A model generated the notes under the pieces. It searched no databases, was not told the DNA's origin, and saw only the letters and a program-made list of their open reading frames with translations. From CAHJXF01 sp038225855 (lineage in GTDB: Bacteria; Pseudomonadota; Gammaproteobacteria; Burkholderiales; Burkholderiaceae_D): a stretch of 64,000 nucleotides of DNA. Position 1 is the stretch's first letter. Each line of letters begins with the position of its first letter. Location: positions 1-64,000 of the forward strand of contig JBBRQU010000020.1 of NCBI GenBank assembly GCA_038225855.1, in the 5' to 3' direction. Of this stretch, positions 58,390 through 64,000 are shown piece by piece. The translations under genes and the position numbers were made by a program.

Positions 58390-61300
58390 ATGTCTGCTCC
58401 TCTGCCGTTCCTTCCTCCCGACGAGCTTGAATCGCTCCGGCGCGACGCCGAGCGCTTCGGCCTCTATCGCTCGGCTTACGAACACGATGCCTGCGGCGTC
58501 GGCTTCGTCGCGCACATCCGCGGGCAGAAGAGTCATTCGATCATCCAGCAGGGCCTTTTGATCCTCAAGAATCTGGACCATCGCGGCGCGGTTGGCGCGG
58601 ACCCGCTGATGGGCGACGGCGCGGGCGTCTTGATCCAGATTCCCGACGCGGTGTTTCGTGAGGACATGGGCAAGCAGGAAGTCGTGTTGCCCCCCGTCGG
58701 CGAATATGGTGTGGGCATGGTGTTCCTGCCCAAAGAGCACGCGTCGCGCATGGCTTGCGAGCAGGAACTCGAACGCGCGGTCCGCGCCGCCGGACAGGTG
58801 CTGCTCGGCTGGCGCGATGTGCCCACCGATCGCGGCATGCCGATGTCGCCCGCAGTGAGGGCCACCGAGCCGGTGATCCGTCAGCTCTTCATCGGGCGGG
58901 GTCCCGAAGTGATGGTGACCGATGCGCTCGAACGCAAGCTCTACATCATTCGCAAGTCGGCAGGGCACGCGATCCAGGCCTTGAGGCTCACGCACGGCAA
59001 GGAGTTCTTCGTGCCGTCGATGTCGGCGCGGACCATCGTCTACAAGGGCCTGTTGCTGGCCGATCAGGTCGGCGTCTATTACCGCGACCTCGCCGATTCG
59101 CGCACCGTCTCGGCGATCGCGCTCGTGCATCAGCGCTTCTCGACCAACACCTTTCCGAGTTGGGAACTCGCGCATCCCTATCGCATGGTCGCGCACAACG
59201 GCGAGATCAACACGGTCAAAGGCAACGTCAACTGGATCAACGCGCGCCAGCAGGCGATCTCCTCGCCGGTGCTGGGCGGTGACCTCGACAAGATCTGGCC
59301 GCTGATCTATCCGGGCCAGTCGGACACGGCGTCGTTCGACAACTGTCTCGAGATGCTCGTCATGGCCGGCTATTCGCTCGCCCACGCGATGATGATGATG
59401 ATTCCCGAAGCGTGGGAGCAGCACACGCTGATGGACGAGAATCGCCGCGCGTTCTACGAGTATCACGCGGCGATGATGGAGCCGTGGGACGGGCCTGCCG
59501 CGATCGCGTTCACCGACGGCCGCCAGATCGGCGCGACGCTCGACCGCAATGGCCTGCGGCCCGCGCGCTATCTCATCACCGACGACGACCTCGTCGTGCT
59601 CGCGTCCGAAACCGGCGTGCTGCCGATCCCCGAGTCGAAGATCGTCAAGAAGTGGCGCCTGCAGCCCGGCAGGATGTTCCTGATCGACACCGAAGCCGGT
59701 CGCATCATCGACGACACGGAACTGAAGAACTCACTCGCCAACGCCAAGCCCTATCGCGAGTGGATCAGCCGCATCCGCGTCAAGCTCGACGAGTTGCAGC
59801 ATGCGGTCGATCTGCCCACTGCGACCGCGAACGCGGCGGTCGAGAACGCGAACACGCTGACTCTTCTCGACCGGCAGCAGGCGTTCGGCTACACGCAGGA
59901 AGACCTGCGCATGCTGATGGCGCCGATGGCCGAGACCGGCGAAGAAGCGACCGGCTCGATGGGCAACGATTCGCCGCTCGCGGTCACGTCCGACAAGGAC
60001 AAGCCGCTCTTCAATTATTTTCGCCAACTGTTCGCGCAGGTCACCAACCCGCCGATCGATCCGATCCGCGAACAGCTCGTGATGTCGCTGATCTCGTTCA
60101 TCGGACCCAAGCCCAACCTGCTCGACGTCAACAACATCAATCCGCCGATGCGCCTCGAAGTGTCGCAGCCGGTGCTCGGCGTCGTCGACATGGCGGTGAT
60201 TCGCAACATCGAGAAGCACACGTCGAACAAGTTCAAGAGTCACGAGCTCGACATCTGCTATGCCGTGGCTTGGGGTCCAGAAGGCATCGAGGCGCGTCTC
60301 GCGTCGCTGTGCGCAGAGGCGGTCGATGCGGTGAAGTCGGGCTTCAACATCCTGATCGTGTCCGATCGCAAGATGGACGCTGAGCACGTCGCCATTCCCG
60401 TGCTGCTCGCCACGTCCGCGATTCATCAGCATCTCGTGTCGCGCGGCCTGCGTACGTCGACCGGCCTCGTCGTCGAGACCGGCGCTGCGCGCGAAGTCCA
60501 TCACATCGCAGTCCTCGCGGCCTATGGCGCGGAAGCAATACATCCCTATCTCGCGATGGAAACATTGGTCGCGATGCATGGCGACTTTTCAGCGGACCTC
60601 GCCGCTGAACTCTCCGCCGACAAGGCGATCGCGAACTACAAGAAGGCGGTCGGCAAGGGCCTGATGAAGGTCATGTCGAAGATGGGCATCTCGACCTATA
60701 TGTCGTACTGTGGCGCGCAGATTTTCGAGGCGGTAGGCCTGTCGCGCTCCTTGATCGATCAGTATTTCGCGGGGACCGCGTCGAGCATCGAAGGCATCAA
60801 CGTGTTCGAGGTCGCCGAAGAAGCGATCCGTCTGCACCGGCGCGCGTTCGGCGATGACCCGGTACTCGAAACCATGTTGGACGCGGGCGGCGAGTATGCG
60901 TATCGCACGCGCGGCGAAGCGCACATGTGGACGCCCGACACGATCGCCAAGCTGCAACACGCGACGCGCGGCGACAGCTTTGCGACCTACAAGGAATACG
61001 CGACGCTGGTCAACGACCAGAGCAAGCGGTCGATGACGTTGCGCGGACTCTTCGAGTTTCGCGTCGATCCGTCGAAGGCCATTGCCTTGTCCGAAGTCGA
61101 GCCCGCAGCTTCGATCGTCAAGCGCTTCGCGACCGGCGCGATGTCATTGGGATCGATCTCGACCGAGGCGCACGCGACGCTTGCCGTCGCCATGAACCGC
61201 ATCGGCGGCAAGTCCAACACCGGCGAAGGCGGCGAAGATCCGGCGCGTTACGAGAACGAATTGAAGGGCATCCCGATCAGGTCGGGCGAGACGCTCGCGT

Positions 61301-63192
61301 CGGTCCTCGGTTCGACGCGCGTCGTCGCCGATGTTCCGTTGCAGGCGGGCGACTCGCTGCGCTCGCGCATCAAGCAGGTCGCTTCGGCGCGCTTCGGCGT
61401 GACGGTTGCGTACCTCACATCGGCCGATCAGATCCAGATCAAGATGGCCCAGGGCGCCAAGCCCGGCGAGGGCGGCCAGTTGCCCGGGCACAAGGTGTCC
61501 GAGTACATCGCTCACTTGCGGTTCTCGGTGCCGGGTGTCGGTCTGATTTCGCCGCCGCCGCATCACGACATCTATTCGATCGAGGACCTCGCGCAACTGA
61601 TCCACGATCTGAAGAACGCCAATCCGCGCGCATCGATCTCGGTCAAGCTCGTTTCGGAGGTCGGCGTCGGCACGGTCGCCGCGGGCGTCGCGAAAGCCAA
61701 GTCCGATCACGTCACGATCGCGGGGCACGATGGTGGCACCGGCGCCTCGCCCATCTCGTCGATCAAGCACGCGGGCACGCCCTGGGAACTGGGGTTGGCC
61801 GAGACGCAGCAGACGCTGGTGCTCAATCGCTTGCGTGGTCGCATCACCGTGCAGGTCGATGGTCAGATGAAGACCGGACGCGATGTCGTCATCGGCGCGA
61901 TGCTCGGCGCCGACGAGTTCGGATTCGCGACCGCGCCGCTGGTGGTCGAGGGCTGCATCATGATGCGCAAGTGTCATCTGAACACCTGCCCGGTCGGCAT
62001 CGCGACCCAGGACCCGGTGCTGCGCGCGAAGTTTTCCGGCAAGCCCGAGCACGTCGTCAACTTCTTCTTCTTCGTTGCCGAGGAGGCGCGCGAGATCATG
62101 GCGCAGCTCGGCATCAGGAGCGTCGACGAAATGATCGGCCGCACCGACTGGCTCGACACGAAGAAGGGCATCGAACACTGGAAGGCGAAGCGCCTCGACT
62201 TTTCGCGCATCTTCTATCAGCCCGCCGTAGTCGATCAATTCGGCGGCGAAGTCGCTCGGCGTCGCGTCGAAGATCAGGACCACGGCCTCGACAAGGCGCT
62301 CGACCACAAGCTCATCGAACGCGCCCTGCCCGCGCTCGAACGCGGCGAGAGCGTGTCGTTCATTACTCCCGTGCGCAACGGCAATCGCACCATCGGCACG
62401 ATGCTGTCGGGCGAAGTCGCGCGTCGTTATGGTCATGCGGGTTTGCCGGACGACACCATCCACATTCAATGCAACGGCGTCGCGGGTCAGAGCTTCGGCG
62501 CCTTCCTCGCGGCGGGCGTCACGCTCGATCTCGTGGGCGACGCGAACGATTACGTCGGCAAGGGATTGTCGGGCGGTCGCATCATCGTGCGCTCACCGAA
62601 CGACTTCCGCGGCTTCGGTCCCGACCACATCATCGCGGGCAACACGGTTCTCTACGGCGCCATCGCGGGCGAGGCCTACTTCAACGGCGTCGCGGGCGAG
62701 CGCTTCGCGGTGCGCAACTCGGGCGCGTTCGCAGTCGTCGAGGGCGTCGGCGACCACGGCTGCGAGTACATGACCGGCGGCACGGTGGTCGTGCTCGGCA
62801 AGACCGGCCGCAATTTCGCGGCGGGCATGTCGGGTGGCGTGGCTTACGTGCTCGACGCGGAAGGCGACTTTTCCAGGCGTTGCAATACGGCGATGGTCAC
62901 GCTAGAGAAGATCGAGCGCGCGGGCGCTTCGGGAGATGCCGCGGACAGATCGACAGCGCGACATCTCGGTCGCGTCGACGAAGAGCTGTTGCGCGAACTC
63001 GTCGAGAAGCATTTTCGCTACACGGGATCGTTTCGCGCGCGCGAGATTCTCGCGAAGTGGGACGAGGTGCGCGGGCAATTCGTGAAGGTGATGCCGACCG
63101 AGTATCGGCGCGCGTTGATGAGCATGCGCGAGACCATGAGCGCACCCCCGGTGGCTGCGCTCGATGCCATCCCCGAGAAGCTGGCAGCGTGA
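58390..63192 (+). CDS. gltB: Glutamate synthase (NADPH) large subunit
   Basis: GltB uses glutamine and 2-oxoglutarate to make two glutamates, with electrons from GltD. From ATG 58390 there are 1600 residues. A propeptide of about 34 residues precedes the catalytic Cys in HDACGVGFVAHI, which starts the class II amidotransferase domain (to about 430). The central domain follows, then the FMN-binding domain with TGAMSLGSISTEAH, GGKSNTGEGGEDP and PPPHHDIYSIEDL. The 3Fe-4S cysteines are in CIMMRKCHLNTCPVG. The C-terminal beta-helix carries repeated Gly motifs (GLSGGRIIVRSP, GGTVVVLGKTG). An upstream TTG start is less likely. Confidence 0.97.
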   Translation: MSAPLPFLPPDELESLRRDAERFGLYRSAYEHDACGVGFVAHIRGQKSHSIIQQGLLILKNLDHRGAVGADPLMGDGAGVLIQIPDAVFREDMGKQEVVLPPVGEYGVGMVFLPKEHASRMACEQELERAVRAAGQVLLGWRDVPTDRGMPMSPAVRATEPVIRQLFIGRGPEVMVTDALERKLYIIRKSAGHAIQALRLTHGKEFFVPSMSARTIVYKGLLLADQVGVYYRDLADSRTVSAIALVHQRFSTNTFPSWELAHPYRMVAHNGEINTVKGNVNWINARQQAISSPVLGGDLDKIWPLIYPGQSDTASFDNCLEMLVMAGYSLAHAMMMMIPEAWEQHTLMDENRRAFYEYHAAMMEPWDGPAAIAFTDGRQIGATLDRNGLRPARYLITDDDLVVLASETGVLPIPESKIVKKWRLQPGRMFLIDTEAGRIIDDTELKNSLANAKPYREWISRIRVKLDELQHAVDLPTATANAAVENANTLTLLDRQQAFGYTQEDLRMLMAPMAETGEEATGSMGNDSPLAVTSDKDKPLFNYFRQLFAQVTNPPIDPIREQLVMSLISFIGPKPNLLDVNNINPPMRLEVSQPVLGVVDMAVIRNIEKHTSNKFKSHELDICYAVAWGPEGIEARLASLCAEAVDAVKSGFNILIVSDRKMDAEHVAIPVLLATSAIHQHLVSRGLRTSTGLVVETGAAREVHHIAVLAAYGAEAIHPYLAMETLVAMHGDFSADLAAELSADKAIANYKKAVGKGLMKVMSKMGISTYMSYCGAQIFEAVGLSRSLIDQYFAGTASSIEGINVFEVAEEAIRLHRRAFGDDPVLETMLDAGGEYAYRTRGEAHMWTPDTIAKLQHATRGDSFATYKEYATLVNDQSKRSMTLRGLFEFRVDPSKAIALSEVEPAASIVKRFATGAMSLGSISTEAHATLAVAMNRIGGKSNTGEGGEDPARYENELKGIPIRSGETLASVLGSTRVVADVPLQAGDSLRSRIKQVASARFGVTVAYLTSADQIQIKMAQGAKPGEGGQLPGHKVSEYIAHLRFSVPGVGLISPPPHHDIYSIEDLAQLIHDLKNANPRASISVKLVSEVGVGTVAAGVAKAKSDHVTIAGHDGGTGASPISSIKHAGTPWELGLAETQQTLVLNRLRGRITVQVDGQMKTGRDVVIGAMLGADEFGFATAPLVVEGCIMMRKCHLNTCPVGIATQDPVLRAKFSGKPEHVVNFFFFVAEEAREIMAQLGIRSVDEMIGRTDWLDTKKGIEHWKAKRLDFSRIFYQPAVVDQFGGEVARRRVEDQDHGLDKALDHKLIERALPALERGESVSFITPVRNGNRTIGTMLSGEVARRYGHAGLPDDTIHIQCNGVAGQSFGAFLAAGVTLDLVGDANDYVGKGLSGGRIIVRSPNDFRGFGPDHIIAGNTVLYGAIAGEAYFNGVAGERFAVRNSGAFAVVEGVGDHGCEYMTGGTVVVLGKTGRNFAAGMSGGVAYVLDAEGDFSRRCNTAMVTLEKIERAGASGDAADRSTARHLGRVDEELLRELVEKHFRYTGSFRAREILAKWDEVRGQFVKVMPTEYRRALMSMRETMSAPPVAALDAIPEKLAA

Positions 63193-63243
63193 CATTCCCT
63201 CCTCTTCCAGGGTAGTGGCTTACAGAAAAAACACACAGATACG

Positions 63244-64000
63244 ATGGGCAAGATCACCGGCTTTCTAGAATATCAACGCCTCGCCGAAGCGGCCGAGGCG
63301 CCGCAGGCTCGCACCCACCACTATCGCGAGTTCATCGCGCATCTCTCGGATGCGGCGGCGAAACAGCAGGGCGCGCGATGCATGGATTGCGGCGTACCGT
63401 TCTGCCAGACCGGATGCCCGGTCAACAACATCATTCCCGACTGGAACGACCTGGTGTATCGCGGCCACTGGCGCAGCGCGCTCGACACGCTGCACACCAC
63501 CAACAACTTTCCCGAGTTCACCGGCCGCGTGTGTCCCGCGCCGTGCGAAGCGGCGTGCGTGCTCAACATCAACGACGATCCGGTCGGCATCAAGTCGATC
63601 GAACACGCAATCATCGACAAGGGTTGGGAGATGGGATGGGTCGTGCCGCAGATCGCGACGACCCGAACCGGCAAGAAAATCGCGGTGGTCGGTTCGGGTC
63701 CCGCGGGCCTCGCGGCCGCGCAACAGTTGGCGCGCGTGGGCCACGACGTGACGGTGTTCGAGAAGAGCGATCGCATCGGCGGCCTGCTGCGCTATGGCAT
63801 TCCCGACTTCAAGATGGAGAAGTCGCACATCGATCGCCGCATCGAACAGATGCGTGCGGAGGGCGTGGAGTTTCGCACCGGCGTTCATGTCAGCGCAAAA
63901 GACTCGAGCGTCGATAGCCTGCGTGAAGACTTCGATGCGATCGTGCTCGCGGGCGGCGCCGAAGCGCCGCGCGATCTGCCCGTGCCCGGCCGCAACCTGA
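63244..64000 (+). CDS. gltD: Glutamate synthase small subunit (partial, cut by window end)
   Basis: GltD is the NADPH- and FAD-binding partner of GltB. The frame opens at ATG 63244 (MGKITGFLEYQRLAEAAEA) and is still open at the window end after 252 codons. The N-terminal iron-sulfur domain has CMDCGVPFCQTGCPVNN and RVCPAPCEAACVLNI. The FAD fold begins with KKIAVVGSGPAGLAAAQQLARVGHDVTVFE and GGLLRYGIPDFKM. It lies 51 bases after gltB, the standard gltBD operon. Confidence 0.96.
   Translation, partial: MGKITGFLEYQRLAEAAEAPQARTHHYREFIAHLSDAAAKQQGARCMDCGVPFCQTGCPVNNIIPDWNDLVYRGHWRSALDTLHTTNNFPEFTGRVCPAPCEAACVLNINDDPVGIKSIEHAIIDKGWEMGWVVPQIATTRTGKKIAVVGSGPAGLAAAQQLARVGHDVTVFEKSDRIGGLLRYGIPDFKMEKSHIDRRIEQMRAEGVEFRTGVHVSAKDSSVDSLREDFDAIVLAGGAEAPRDLPVPGRNL

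Noticed and set aside
60927..63215. Plus-strand alternative frame of over 700 codons inside gltB
   Set aside because: It overlaps conserved FMN and iron-sulfur motifs of GltB in another frame and is extremely Arg-rich, typical of a GC-rich shadow.

Overview
The window is a 64 kb stretch of a GC-rich betaproteobacterial chromosome, most likely from the order Burkholderiales. The gene order supports this: the end of the spc/alpha ribosomal operon runs into cutA-dsbD. A gpmA-envC-ctpA-moeB block faces rhodanese-grxC-secB-gpsA. Next come trmL-comF/bioC and a full aa3-type cytochrome oxidase cluster whose CoxB carries a fused cytochrome c domain. After these are ychF, coaD-rsmD/ftsY, rpoH, lysA-lptM/cyaY, ponA/pilMNOPQ-aroKB-dgt and gltBD. 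No tRNA, rRNA, CRISPR array or intact insertion sequence was seen.

Layout. 1-6463: rpsE, rpmD, rplO, secY, infA, rpmJ, rpsM, rpsK, rpsD, rpoA and rplQ, with strong hairpins lacking U-tracts in the three longest gaps. 6490-8402: a NodI/NodJ-like ABC exporter pair with a dispersed palindromic repeat between its genes. 8450-10755: cutA and dsbD. 10737-15550 (minus): moeB, ctpA, envC and gpmA. 15849-18976: rhodanese, grxC, secB, an SH3 protein and gpsA. 18993-21284: trmL and comF divergent from bioC. 21326-31409: a promoter, then DUF2244, coxB, coxA, a small assembly protein, ctaG, DUF2970, coxC, a small membrane protein, SURF1, a thioredoxin-fold SCO-like protein, ctaA, ctaB and sco. Together these make, metallate and supply heme A to one terminal oxidase. 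31522-32613: ychF.

32757-35518 is an AT-richer accessory insert. It holds a complete minus-strand unit (promoter, ribosome binding site, 30-codon frame ending in a Gly-Gly-Gly hexapeptide tail, U-tract terminator). This unit is divergent from a large TPR plus HD-GYP protein, across an intergenic region with two perfect inverted repeats. It is the best candidate here for an undescribed system: a short exported peptide read by a TPR domain that controls a cyclic-di-GMP phosphodiesterase.

35738-42272 holds a ferredoxin, coaD and rsmD divergent from ftsY, a thioredoxin, DUF2917 divergent from a LysR regulator, a degenerate FtsX-like protein without FtsE, and rpoH behind a perfect CIRCE operator. 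42333-55152 holds lysA, lptM, cyaY, penicillin-binding protein 1A, the type IV pilus assembly operon pilMNOPQ, aroK, aroB and dgt. 55280-58311 is a second accessory patch, with an Ig-repeat lipoprotein and a domesticated-looking transposase-like protein that has lost its HUH histidines. The window closes with glutamate synthase, gltB complete and gltD cut by the end.
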